A DNA stretch of 64,000 bases from Methanothrix thermoacetophila PT (GTDB taxonomy: Archaea > Halobacteriota > Methanosarcinia > Methanotrichales > Methanotrichaceae): positions 186,001 to 250,000 of the forward strand of contig NC_008553.1 of NCBI RefSeq assembly GCF_000014945.1. The letters run 5' to 3'. Position numbers and translations under genes: made by a program. A model generated the notes under the pieces. That model was given only the letters and a program-made list of their open reading frames with translations. It searched no databases and had not been told where the DNA came from. Below, piece after piece: positions 8,168 to 19,137 of this stretch; position 1 is the stretch's first letter, and the number at the start of each line of letters is the position of its first letter.

Positions 8168-10756
8168 ATGAGGTTACATCTCCTGTTTGCTGTTCTTCTC
8201 ATACTGCTCATAACAGCGGGTGGTGCACCTGCGAAAGAGGTGCTTCTTCTCAACTCCTACAATCCGGGGATGTCCTGGACAGATGATGTGATCGGCGGTG
8301 TGCGCCTCAGACTGGCGATCGACGCTCCGAATGCGAATCTCACTGTGGAGTACATGGACACAAAAAAGGTGCTGCTGAACGAGTCCAGAATGGAGTTTCT
8401 GAAGAGGCTGTACTCCGAGAGATATGGTGAAAGAAAATTCGATGTGATCATATCTTCAGACGATGACGCGTTCAGGTTTCTTCTGACAAACAGAGATGAG
8501 CTGTTCCCCGGAGTTCCTGTGGTCTTCTGCGGTGTGAAGGACTTCAGGCCTGAAATGCTGAGCAATGTCAGTGGATTCACAGGAGTTCTCCTTAACGTGA
8601 GCATCGAGGATACGATCGACCTCATGCTCAGGCTTCATCCAGATACGAACAAGATAGTGGTTGTGAACGACAACACCACCACAGGGATGGCAAACAGGAG
8701 GATACTCGAGGGCGTCATTCCGAAGTTCAACATCACATTTGATGTTCTTGATAATGTGACTGTGGATGAGCTGCGTGAGAATGTATCCAGGCTTGGCCCT
8801 GGTGTGCTCGTCCTCCTACTGACATTCAACAGAGACCGCGCTGGAGAGGTATTCACGTATGAGGAGAGCGCTGAGATTCTCAGGCAGGTCAGCCGCGTCC
8901 CTGTCTACGGCGTGTGGGAGATGTGCCTGGGGCATGGAATAGTCGGAGGATATCTCAGCAGCGGAGATGCGCAGGGAATGAAGGCCGCCGAGATCGCGGC
9001 GCGCATCCTCCACGGCGCGGATCCAGAGAGCATACCTATCGTCAGCCACAGCCCGAATGTATACATGTTCGATATGCTCGAGCTCCGCAGATTCAACATC
9101 TCCCGCGGATCTCTCCCCGCGGAGAGCGAGATAATAAACCGGCCGTATCATGACAGGGCTGATCTGAGCCACATGAACCTCAGCTGGCACGACCTGAGTG
9201 GTGCGAGCCTGAACCAGACGTACCTGAACGGCTCTGACCTGAGCAACGCCAATCTTACAGGCGCCTATCTGAGGTACAGCATGATCTACGATGCGAACCT
9301 GAGTCTCGCAGACCTCTCCGGTGCAGACATTGAGGGCGCTGATATCCATAACACAGATCTACGCGAGGCCAGGCTGAGAGGCGCAAAGCTCATCGGTGTG
9401 GACCTGACCAGAAGCGATCTCAGCCGCGCGGATCTCACAGGAGCTCACATGGAGATCGCCAGGCTCAGCGGCGCGTTGCTGACTGGCACGATGATGGACG
9501 GAGCGGATCTGAATGGCACCAAGATGGACGGATGTAATCTGAGCGGAGCGTATGTCAGGAGCGCATTCGTCTACCGTGCCAATCTCAGAGACGCGAATCT
9601 CTCAGGAGCGAACATGAGCGGCTCGGATCTCTCGGGCGTGGATCTCACACGCGCAGCTCTCATCTACTCAGACCTGAGAAACGCATCGATGCAGGACTCT
9701 GTAATCAGAGATGCGAATCTGACCGGTTCACAGCTTACAGGCGCCATTATGATGCAATCAAACATCTCAGGCGCGAACCTCTCATTCACGGATCTCTCAA
9801 ACACTGATATGAGAAGATGCTGTATGCTATTTACAGATCTCGTAGGCGCGAGGTTGAACAACGCCAGGCTCGACTCGTCCATGCTCTTCAGGGCAAACCT
9901 CTCCCGGGCATCTCTGGTCTCCGCCAGCCTGCAGGGGGTGGATCTATCAGGATCGGATCTCTCGGAGGCGGATCTGAGGGGTGCTGACATGACAAATGCA
10001 AAGTTGACGGAGACCGTGCTGGAGGGTGCGGATATGAGCGGCGCCAGGCTCCTCGGCGCGGATCTGACCCAGGCGAGGATGCATGATTTGATCTTAACAA
10101 GAGCAAACATGCTCGGCGCCAGGGCGAACTGGGTGGATCTGAGCGGCGCCAGATTATCGAGAGCTCTGCTCACGAGAGCCGAGCTGTTCGGTGCGGATCT
10201 TAGCGGCACGGATCTGAGCGGTGCGGATCTCGTAAAGGCATATGCCCTGAGGGCAAACCTCTCGGGCGCGGACCTCACAGATGCAAAGCTAGATGACGCA
10301 GACTTCAGCGGGGCGATTCTCAGAGGTGCGAAAATGCCGGAGCTCGTGATTCGCAGCGTCAACTTCGGGCAGGCGGATCTCAGCGATGCCGATATGTCAG
10401 GATGCCGTTTTGAGGCGCTCTACGTATCAAACGCTGTGATGAGATCTGCGAATATGAGAAATGCCATTTTCAGAGGGGTGATGTTCGAGAACTGCGATCT
10501 GAGCATGGCGGATCTGAAGAGAATAAAGGCGACGGGTGTGTATCTCACCAACACAAGCCTCTCCGGAGCTGATCTGCGGGACTCTGAGCTTTACTCGGTA
10601 GGATTTACAAATGTCGATCTGCGCGGAGCCAGGCTCGATGGCATAAGGTACGACAGACCGACGCTCGAGAGCCTGGCGCAGCAGAACCTCGACGGGGTGA
10701 GCATGAGCGATGATCTCAGGAGGGATATCGAGAGGGTCAGGAACGAAGCATCCTGA
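8168..10756 (+). CDS. Exported fusion: ABC-type substrate-binding domain plus very long pentapeptide-repeat domain
   Basis: I start at ATG 8168, which follows an AAGGTG motif and opens a clean signal peptide (MRLHLLFAVLLILLITAGGAPA); an upstream TTG at 8141 has no such support. Residues about 25-325 look like a periplasmic substrate-binding fold (LLLNSYNPGMSWTDDV, VPVVFCGVKDF, VYGVWEMCLGHGIVGG), similar to the ABC_sub_bind sensors of bacterial kinases. From about 335 to 850 there are roughly 100 tandem A(D/N)LXX pentapeptides, forming a long right-handed beta helix. No membrane anchor or sorting tail is visible, so it is probably secreted or cell-wall bound. The ligand is unknown. Confidence 0.85.
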   Translation: MRLHLLFAVLLILLITAGGAPAKEVLLLNSYNPGMSWTDDVIGGVRLRLAIDAPNANLTVEYMDTKKVLLNESRMEFLKRLYSERYGERKFDVIISSDDDAFRFLLTNRDELFPGVPVVFCGVKDFRPEMLSNVSGFTGVLLNVSIEDTIDLMLRLHPDTNKIVVVNDNTTTGMANRRILEGVIPKFNITFDVLDNVTVDELRENVSRLGPGVLVLLLTFNRDRAGEVFTYEESAEILRQVSRVPVYGVWEMCLGHGIVGGYLSSGDAQGMKAAEIAARILHGADPESIPIVSHSPNVYMFDMLELRRFNISRGSLPAESEIINRPYHDRADLSHMNLSWHDLSGASLNQTYLNGSDLSNANLTGAYLRYSMIYDANLSLADLSGADIEGADIHNTDLREARLRGAKLIGVDLTRSDLSRADLTGAHMEIARLSGALLTGTMMDGADLNGTKMDGCNLSGAYVRSAFVYRANLRDANLSGANMSGSDLSGVDLTRAALIYSDLRNASMQDSVIRDANLTGSQLTGAIMMQSNISGANLSFTDLSNTDMRRCCMLFTDLVGARLNNARLDSSMLFRANLSRASLVSASLQGVDLSGSDLSEADLRGADMTNAKLTETVLEGADMSGARLLGADLTQARMHDLILTRANMLGARANWVDLSGARLSRALLTRAELFGADLSGTDLSGADLVKAYALRANLSGADLTDAKLDDADFSGAILRGAKMPELVIRSVNFGQADLSDADMSGCRFEALYVSNAVMRSANMRNAIFRGVMFENCDLSMADLKRIKATGVYLTNTSLSGADLRDSELYSVGFTNVDLRGARLDGIRYDRPTLESLAQQNLDGVSMSDDLRRDIERVRNEAS

Positions 10757-10842
10757 CCTATCATACAGAGAGCAGCAGAGCGCAAACTCCAATCTTCAGA
10801 GTCGCATGAGCTGACATCCAGAGCGCAAAAATCGGCGTTTTC

Positions 10843-12039
10843 ATGTCGGTAAGATGTATCACGTGCAAGGGGCGCGGCCTCTGCGGCCGGCCTGTGTGTC
10901 CGCTGCTGATAAAGCTCGAGGAGCTTGCAGGCCTGCCGAGAATAGGGAATCGACTCGCAGGAGAGTCCCCGCCTGAGATCTTCGTCGGAAGGCACGGATA
11001 CCCGCTTGTGAGAGCAGGTCCTCTTCTGCCGATTGGCAGCTCACCTGAGCAGCCTGCGCTTGATATCGTCAAAATAATATCTCACAGAACCAGGATGATC
11101 AGGTCGGAGCTTGAGATACACGTCCACGATGCAAAAGATCCTGGAAGGCTTCTGGAGAGCGCCCAGCAGATAGCGATGTCCAGCAGGCCTGTGGAGACCG
11201 AGGTCTCTTTCGTCAAACCCCCTGAGGGGAGAATGCTCTTCGATGGCGTCCTCTCCCCGATGGGCCCGGGCGGCAGGATCGAGGACATGGATATCACAGG
11301 CAACCCATTTGTCCCCAGGAAGGTCGATCAGATCGTGGGCGATACAGATGTAAAGGCGGCATCTGCAGTCTATGAGCTCTACAGCTCCTCGATCTGCATC
11401 GACCACATCTCACGTCTCCTCTCTATAGGTCTTCTTGGGCGCGACCGCAGGCTTGTTCCAACGCGATGGGCGATAACGGCATCAGACGACATCATAGGAA
11501 ACGCTCTGCGCAGCCGTGTTCTTGATATGCCCGAGCTTGGGGGATACGAGCTCTACTCTGGGGGCATCCTCGGAAACCACTTCCAGATAATTCTAATGCC
11601 TGGGGCGTATTCTTTTGAGCTCATAGAGATTTGGCATCCGGGATCCGCATGGTCCCCAGAGCGTCTCTGGATAGGATCCGATCGAGAGGGAACCACTGAG
11701 AGACGATCGTACAGCCCGCTTGCAGGCGGGTATTACGCTGCACGCCTGCCGGTGCTCGAGCACCTTCTCCGGATGAAGAGACAGGCTGGTGTCCTGGCGC
11801 TCAGGGAGATCACGGAGGAGTACTGGGCGCCCCTGGGCGTATGGGTCGTGAGAGACACAGCTAGAGCAGCCCTGGCATCACGCCCCCTCAGGTTCGAGAC
11901 CCTGGAGGAGGCGATCAGATCCGCGGAGAGCAGGATGAGGACTAAGTCGAGCGCATGGAAGCATCACTCGAAATCCTTCTCCCGCCAGACCACCCTATCA
12001 TCCTTCTTCGCCGCACAGAGCGCGGAAGATCTGCGGTGA
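10843..12039 (+). CDS. nreA: Archaeal DNA repair protein NreA-like, with C-terminal PIP box
   Basis: The 398 residues match the archaeal Nre family. An N-terminal Cys cluster (CITCKGRGLCGRPVC) is a likely zinc site, followed by a conserved core (RVGRHGYP-type segment, PMGPGG, DDIIG). The protein ends with QTTLSSFF, a PCNA-interacting PIP motif. NreA is linked to DNA damage tolerance in haloarchaea and to PCNA in Sulfolobus (family knowledge); the biochemical activity is not settled. It stands alone on the plus strand after the pentapeptide gene with an 86-nt gap. Confidence 0.9.
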   Translation: MSVRCITCKGRGLCGRPVCPLLIKLEELAGLPRIGNRLAGESPPEIFVGRHGYPLVRAGPLLPIGSSPEQPALDIVKIISHRTRMIRSELEIHVHDAKDPGRLLESAQQIAMSSRPVETEVSFVKPPEGRMLFDGVLSPMGPGGRIEDMDITGNPFVPRKVDQIVGDTDVKAASAVYELYSSSICIDHISRLLSIGLLGRDRRLVPTRWAITASDDIIGNALRSRVLDMPELGGYELYSGGILGNHFQIILMPGAYSFELIEIWHPGSAWSPERLWIGSDREGTTERRSYSPLAGGYYAARLPVLEHLLRMKRQAGVLALREITEEYWAPLGVWVVRDTARAALASRPLRFETLEEAIRSAESRMRTKSSAWKHHSKSFSRQTTLSSFFAAQSAEDLR

Positions 12040-12262
12040 TGAAAACTGGTAAGCTACTTTAAGACGTGTGGATACGCGCAAAATAATAACTTTAGGCAAT
12101 CAGTAGATGGCTCATATTCGCGAATTATCGGAGATAGGACGGGATTTTCGGGATCGTTGGATCCATCAGTTCTGTGCTAATTCACTAATTCAAGAGATGA
12201 GACCAAACATATTTGGAGGAAGCCCGCCCATCCAAATCCACTCAATGCAGCTAACTGCTCAA
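12040..12262. other. Non-coding gap between convergent genes
   Basis: This 223-bp AT-rich stretch lies between the ends of nreA and the minus-strand zinc-ribbon gene. I see no open frame of note, no strong hairpin-plus-T terminator and no copy of the dispersed repeat families. Confidence 0.5.
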
Positions 12263-12550
12263 TTATTTACCACCTAGCTTAAAAGGTTTTGATCTCGCTC
12301 TGTAGGCCTGGATGCTCTCCCAAATGGGTTCGGGATCGGTACCATACTTGTCCATGTAATCCTGACGGCTAAGCTTATTTCCTTTGCCATCCACATAGAG
12401 AATCACGCCTGTCACCATATGAATTTTTCCAGCCGGTACAGCAGCAATTTCTGCCGGTAACGGCAGGCATGCCAGCCAGTCCTCTCCTACCTCAGTCTCG
12501 TTGATCTCAGAAACCGTGCCACAATTCGGGCAAACTACTATGCGTTTCAT
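12263..12550 (-). CDS. Small zinc-ribbon-like protein, paralog of the 46.8- and 47.2-kb genes
   Basis: About 95 residues from ATG 12550. The start CPNCG is a metal-binding knuckle; a third Cys follows in WLACLP, then PAGKI and a C-terminal LSRQDYMDKYGTDPE block. The same order (CxxCG, W-x-x-C, PAGKI or equivalent, L-x-R-x-x-Y/F ... G-x-DPE) occurs in two tandem genes at 46811 and 47230, so the three form one family. A TATA-like TTTATTTA about 25 nt upstream and no ribosome-binding site suggest a leaderless transcript. Function unknown; only three conserved Cys are visible, so the metal site may be shared between subunits. Confidence 0.7.
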   Translation of the reverse strand: MKRIVVCPNCGTVSEINETEVGEDWLACLPLPAEIAAVPAGKIHMVTGVILYVDGKGNKLSRQDYMDKYGTDPEPIWESIQAYRARSKPFKLGGK

Positions 12551-12735
12551 ACACATGACTTCACATATCTATCTAAATAAATCTTCGCTATTATAGCAAC
12601 ATGGAGGTCATCTAGGCAGATTACTGATACCTTCATTCACTCGCCAGGAGCGCTTAGTAGACCATCGGCTCTACGGGCAGGTTATCATCTGGATAGAAAT
12701 ATACGGCAGTTATAACTCCAGAATGTTTTGGATCT

Positions 12736-14190
12736 TCACGCCACACCCTTGCACAGCTCCCCCCGCGCCAGGTCCTCCCGAAACATATCTCTTCTGCTCT
12801 TTATCCTCAGGAGGAGCTCGAGCTTTCTTTTCGCGTAGATCGGGGCGAGCCGCAGGGCCTCCCTCGCGAACCACCTCGGATAAAGCCTCTTGACCTTGTT
12901 GTACTTGAACCACTCCCAGTTGTAGTACCTGGCGTTCATCTCCCACGTGATATACTGCACCTCCTCAGCGCTCAAGTGCTTTGTGCGTACATTGGCGTGA
13001 AGACCATCGTAGAACCTGAAGTCGTTGTTCGTTATCAGCCCCATCCGCTCCAGTTCCTCGCGCATCGGGGTCTTGGGGTAAGGTGTGTTGATATAAAATA
13101 TGGGAAAATCGACTTTTAGCTGTCTTGCGAGGTGGAAGTTCGCCCACATGTCCTCTGCAGTGTCATCTGGATTTCCGCCGATGAGCCCTGTGGATACGAT
13201 GATGTCGTTATCGTGGAGGTATCTCACAGCACGCTCTGCATGATCCGACATCCTGCCCTTTCCGAAAAACTGGAGGTTCCTCTTGCTGGCGCTCTCAACG
13301 CCAAGGAATACACCATCGAAACCTGCCTCGCCCATCTTTTTAACGAGCCTCTCACTGGAGGCGATGCCTGATGCAGATGCCTGCGTCTTGTACCTGAGAT
13401 GCGTTAGACCTGCGTCTATGATGGCATCGCATATCGCCTCCAATCTTTTCACATCAAGAGTGATGTTGTCATCGGGGAAGAATATCGAGCCTGCGCCGTG
13501 CTCCTCCGCATCCTGTATGTCCTCAATGACCCTCTTGATCTCAAACTTGCGGAAGCTCCTGCCGTACATGCTGTTTATCGAGCAGAACTTGCATCCCTGT
13601 GTGCACCCCCTGCTCGTCTCCACGGAGTCAACAGGGACATCAAACGCATAGAAACCATCTCTGATCAGGCGAGCATCCCTGTTTGGCATCTCGATCTCCT
13701 CAGGATTGAGCAGAGCTCTCGGAGGGTTGTGCTTCATCTCCGAGCCAAATCTGTAGGAGAGACCAGGAACATCATCGAGCTGGCTGCCCCTGATCAGAGC
13801 CTGCACCAGCTCCCTGAAGGTCCTCTCACCCTCACCGCGGACTATGTAGTCTATGAGCATCAAATCGCTGCTCGATCCTATCTCCCTGTAGAAGAGCGTG
13901 GGGTGGTATCCGCCGATCACGACCTCCGCCCCCGCATCCTTGGCTATCCTGGCGAGCTCGAGGGCCCTTGCATACTGAAAGCTCATCGCTGTGAGCCCTA
14001 TCAGATCGTAGCGGTTCGCATGCCTTCTCACAAATTCATCCGGGTCTTTTATGCCGTGGAGATCTGCGACATGCACATCACACAGATCATCGATTGCGGC
14101 TGCAAGCGAGACCAGGCCGAGGTCGGGTATCCTCGCGATCCTGTCGAAGTCCGGCTGCACCACCGGCGAGGCAAGAAGCAGAACGCGCAT
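12736..14190 (-). CDS. B12-binding-type radical SAM protein
   Basis: Residues about 1-140 form a cobalamin-binding-like Rossmann domain (VLLLASPVVQPDF, GLVSLAAAI, EVVIGGYHPT). The radical SAM core follows, with the cluster motif CTQGCKFC near residue 184, then GGNPDDTAEDMW. This class includes methyltransferases and other C-C bond forming enzymes; the reaction here cannot be assigned. I start at ATG 14190 (MRVLLLASP). The longer frame to 14241 would overlap the gene before it by 38 nt. It follows a second radical SAM gene with a 13-nt gap, so the two are likely one operon. Confidence 0.85.
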   Translation of the reverse strand: MRVLLLASPVVQPDFDRIARIPDLGLVSLAAAIDDLCDVHVADLHGIKDPDEFVRRHANRYDLIGLTAMSFQYARALELARIAKDAGAEVVIGGYHPTLFYREIGSSSDLMLIDYIVRGEGERTFRELVQALIRGSQLDDVPGLSYRFGSEMKHNPPRALLNPEEIEMPNRDARLIRDGFYAFDVPVDSVETSRGCTQGCKFCSINSMYGRSFRKFEIKRVIEDIQDAEEHGAGSIFFPDDNITLDVKRLEAICDAIIDAGLTHLRYKTQASASGIASSERLVKKMGEAGFDGVFLGVESASKRNLQFFGKGRMSDHAERAVRYLHDNDIIVSTGLIGGNPDDTAEDMWANFHLARQLKVDFPIFYINTPYPKTPMREELERMGLITNNDFRFYDGLHANVRTKHLSAEEVQYITWEMNARYYNWEWFKYNKVKRLYPRWFAREALRLAPIYAKRKLELLLRIKSRRDMFREDLARGELCKGVA

Positions 14191-14203
14191 GTACTTCACC
14201 ACA

Positions 14204-15568
14204 TCATACCAGAAGCCTGGGGACCTTCGTCTCGAAGTCAAAGCTGTTCGCTCTTGTTATGTATGAGAAGACCTCGCGGATTCCCTGCAATCCAGCGTAC
14301 CGGTACGCATTCCTCCACACTCGCGCGGATGTTCTCAGCGGTGCTGTCCAGGGGTAGACGCGTTTGAGGGATCTGTCGAGGACCTCCTCCATCTCCTTTG
14401 GGGTTATATTGGGATGATTCCAGACCAGATGCTTTCCGTCGAAGTGATGGTAATCGTGATCGAATATGCCGTAGCGCTCCTGGATCTCGTTCCAGAGCTG
14501 CGTCTGAGGCAGCGGCGTGAGCACGCATATCTGGGTGATATCGAGCTTCAGATCCGCGACCCTCTTTACATCTTCGTCTATCGATCTCACGGTGTCATCC
14601 TCAAATCCGATCATGTAATAGCCTACAGTGCCCATGCCGTGGCTCTGAAGGAGCTTTATCGTCTCCACAATATCCTCGACGCCCTCGCGCTTCTTTATGT
14701 CATCCAGGCGCTCCTGGTGGAGGTTCTCGATCCCGATGGCAGCGCCTGCAAAGCCGCTCACCATCCTGCGCGCGCTGCCATCGCGCCTGGCCACGCGCCG
14801 CCTCATCGTCACCCACTCGTCTATCTTCTCTCTGAGGTAATCAGCCCTGGCCATGCATCCCCAGACCATGTCGTACTCATCCAGAATCTCAACGACCCTG
14901 TCCGCATGCCTCCTGTTCGCCCCGAAGTTCTCGTCCTCTATTATCACCACGTTGATGTTGTTCTTCTTGTAGTAGTTCACTACCCTCTCGATGCTCTCAA
15001 GGGGTATCGGCGTTGGCTTTGGCGCGAAGCATGGGGTCTGACAGAACTTGCATCCAACCCCACACCCCCTTGTTGTGAAGAGGATTCCGTAGATGTTGAG
15101 CTTCAGCCCGAAGGGTGTGGAGAGGTACTCGATCAGAGGAGGATGTACCACCTTCTCTATCCTTCTCCCGAAATACGGAGCCACCTGGTGCTCAGCGTAT
15201 CCCACAAAGACCCTGTCGAATCTGTCCTGTATCTCAGGTGTCAGGGCGCCGTAGTTTCCGGCCCAAAGCTCGTTTATCCCCCTGGCCCTCGCGGCCTCGA
15301 CCATCTCGAGAATCTCATGCGTCTCGTTGAGGTAAAATGAGAAGCCAACGACATCCCAGCCCTCATCAAGCTTGCGAAGATACTCCTCCCATGTCGGGTA
15401 CTCCAGGATCTCCAGCTCGGGGATATTCTGCTTCAGAAACCTGAGTCCGAATGACTGTATCCTGGGCCAGTAGAATCTAAACCATCTGCTCCTGGAGTTG
15501 GAGCCTATGTAGTCATAGGGCTCGTCATCGTTCTTGTAGACGGTTGTGAAGAGCACCCTTGGGGCCAT
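14204..15568 (-). CDS. Second B12-binding-type radical SAM protein
   Basis: The 454 residues have an N-terminal Rossmann-like region (VLFTTVYKNDDEPYDYIG, VVGFSFYLNETHEI, LWAGNYGALTP), then the radical SAM cluster motif GCGVGCKFC near residue 173. Later come EDENFGANRRHADRV and GYYMIGFEDDT, typical of this superfamily. A basic segment (RRRVARRDGSARRM) in the barrel is unusual and may be an insertion. It is the first gene of the pair with 12736-14190. Both may act on the same pathway, perhaps lipid or cofactor methylation, but no neighbour identifies the substrate. Confidence 0.83.
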   Translation of the reverse strand: MAPRVLFTTVYKNDDEPYDYIGSNSRSRWFRFYWPRIQSFGLRFLKQNIPELEILEYPTWEEYLRKLDEGWDVVGFSFYLNETHEILEMVEAARARGINELWAGNYGALTPEIQDRFDRVFVGYAEHQVAPYFGRRIEKVVHPPLIEYLSTPFGLKLNIYGILFTTRGCGVGCKFCQTPCFAPKPTPIPLESIERVVNYYKKNNINVVIIEDENFGANRRHADRVVEILDEYDMVWGCMARADYLREKIDEWVTMRRRVARRDGSARRMVSGFAGAAIGIENLHQERLDDIKKREGVEDIVETIKLLQSHGMGTVGYYMIGFEDDTVRSIDEDVKRVADLKLDITQICVLTPLPQTQLWNEIQERYGIFDHDYHHFDGKHLVWNHPNITPKEMEEVLDRSLKRVYPWTAPLRTSARVWRNAYRYAGLQGIREVFSYITRANSFDFETKVPRLLV

Positions 15569-15611
15569 GGTGGCGAGGTCGCCCTTCCAGGGCTTTAACC
15601 TTTACGATGTG

Positions 15612-15985
15612 TGCGATGGACCTGTCCGAATAAGGATTAAGTGTTTCTGATATGCAGAAGTGGTAAGGTTCAAATTTCTGGTCGCGGCTCTTATCCGGAC
15701 AGGTTCTGTGTGAGGACATGTCCGAATAAGCGAAGAGTAATTGTGATAAACATGAGCTATAAGGCGCATATTTTTGGCTCCCGCCTCTTATTCAAACACG
15801 TTCTGTGCGATGGACATGTCTGAATAAGAGCTGATATCGGAAATCTGTGGTTTGCTGCTTTTGGATGGCGGAGACACTTGATTCTTAATCGAACGGGTTC
15901 TGTGCGCTGGAGTCGTCGATGCGCTCAAATTACATTCTAAAGTGGAGACACTTGATTCTTAATCGAACGGGTTCTGTGCGATGGT
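15612..15985 (+). repeat. Tandem array of Family I units (copies 2-4 plus a duplicated end)
   Basis: Three units follow each other with a start-to-start distance of about 96 bp (15618, 15714, 15810), joined by linkers resembling TTCTGTGCGATGGAC. The first is in the orientation of the 25290 copy, the second is the diverged type seen at 3231, and the third is inverted like 34231. After 15900 only the last 37 bp recur, at 15944. The array fills the gap between the radical SAM pair and the DUF2284 gene. Confidence 0.75.
15870..15980 (+). repeat. 37-bp direct repeat pair around a 37-bp unique insert, inside a Family I unit
   Basis: Positions 15870-15906 and 15944-15980 are identical over exactly 37 bp (starting GGAGACACTTGATTC, ending GGGTTCTGTGCG). 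The 37 bp between them (15907-15943) is unrelated to the repeat family. Elsewhere in the window, Family I ends are not duplicated, so this is a target duplication flanking an inserted fragment. Confidence 0.65.
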
Positions 15986-16086
15986 GTTCCAGTCTCAGTA
16001 GCTCAGAGAATCAATGAACTCAATGCGTTTCTGAACCGGCTCAAGCTTCGATGCAGCAGTTCAGGAAGCAGTTCAGGAGTATCAAA

Positions 16087-16097
16087 GGGATTTATAC
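16087..16097 (+). promoter_or_regulatory. TATA-like box of the DUF2284 gene
   Basis: GGATTTATACA lies about 28 nt before the ATG at 16121, with no ribosome-binding motif between them, as expected for a leaderless archaeal transcript. Confidence 0.45.
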
Positions 16098-16120
16098 ACG
16101 AAAAACAATAATCGATTCAC

Positions 16121-16738
16121 ATGACAGACCGACAAAGCCTCAGGATCGATCTCGACGAAGTGCTCAGCAAACTCAAAGATATCCATCAGGACATCAGGCT
16201 GATCTCCACAGGAATCGTGGTCGTGGGCGAGTGGGTCAGGTGGAAGTGCAGGTACGGGTGCAGGGCGTACGGCAAGCATCTCTGCTGCCCGCCGTACGCT
16301 CCGTCTCCCGAGGAGACGAAGAGAATGCTCGAAGATTATGATTTCGCAGTGTTGGCAAGGTTCTTGCCCACGCCCACACCCGGCTATGAGCCCAGGAGGC
16401 TTCACCACTACCTCTGGAACTCACTCACATCGCTCCACAAAACCATATTCGAGCTTGAGCGCCAGGCATTTCTGATGGGCTGCTACAAGGCATTCGGCAT
16501 GGGCGCGATGCCATGCACATTCTGCGAGACGTGTGTCGCGGAGGAGAAGATCGCCAAGGGAGAGTCGCCTGCACCCGCGGACGCGGTTCTATGCAGGCAC
16601 AAGGAGATGATGCGACCGTCGCTTGAGGCCTGCGGCATAGATGTCTTCGCCACACTGAGAAACGCCGGCTACGATCTCAAGGTTCTGAGATCATATCAGG
16701 AGCGCTTCAGCCTCTTCGGGATGGTGCTCCTGGACTGA
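16121..16738 (+). CDS. DUF2284 cysteine-rich predicted metal-binding protein
   Basis: The 205 residues hold many cysteines in family positions: CRYGCRAYGKHLCCPPYAP near residue 44, and CTFCETCVAEE near 127, then a late Cys. DUF2284 proteins are called metal-binding and are common in anaerobes and methanogens, but no activity is established. The clustered Cys suggest an iron-sulfur or zinc centre. It precedes the SAM hydrolase-mer-nadM block on the same strand with a 97-nt gap, so it may have its own promoter. Confidence 0.88.
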   Translation: MTDRQSLRIDLDEVLSKLKDIHQDIRLISTGIVVVGEWVRWKCRYGCRAYGKHLCCPPYAPSPEETKRMLEDYDFAVLARFLPTPTPGYEPRRLHHYLWNSLTSLHKTIFELERQAFLMGCYKAFGMGAMPCTFCETCVAEEKIAKGESPAPADAVLCRHKEMMRPSLEACGIDVFATLRNAGYDLKVLRSYQERFSLFGMVLLD

Positions 16739-16835
16739 ACGAGCATGCGGCCCCGGCACGGAGGATCTACTCTGTGACCGCGACCTGCACGGATAAGAGG
16801 TTCGTTCGCTCCAGATGGCTATGGAGATGGTATCG

Positions 16836-19041
<2,206 letters not shown>

Positions 19042-19137
19042 GTTGTATCAAGTGGTTATTTGTGTTTCAATACTCTCACAATCCACGCGAACGTATGAGA
19101 ATATAGACCTTCCAGCGAAATTAAAACAGGTGGGCTG

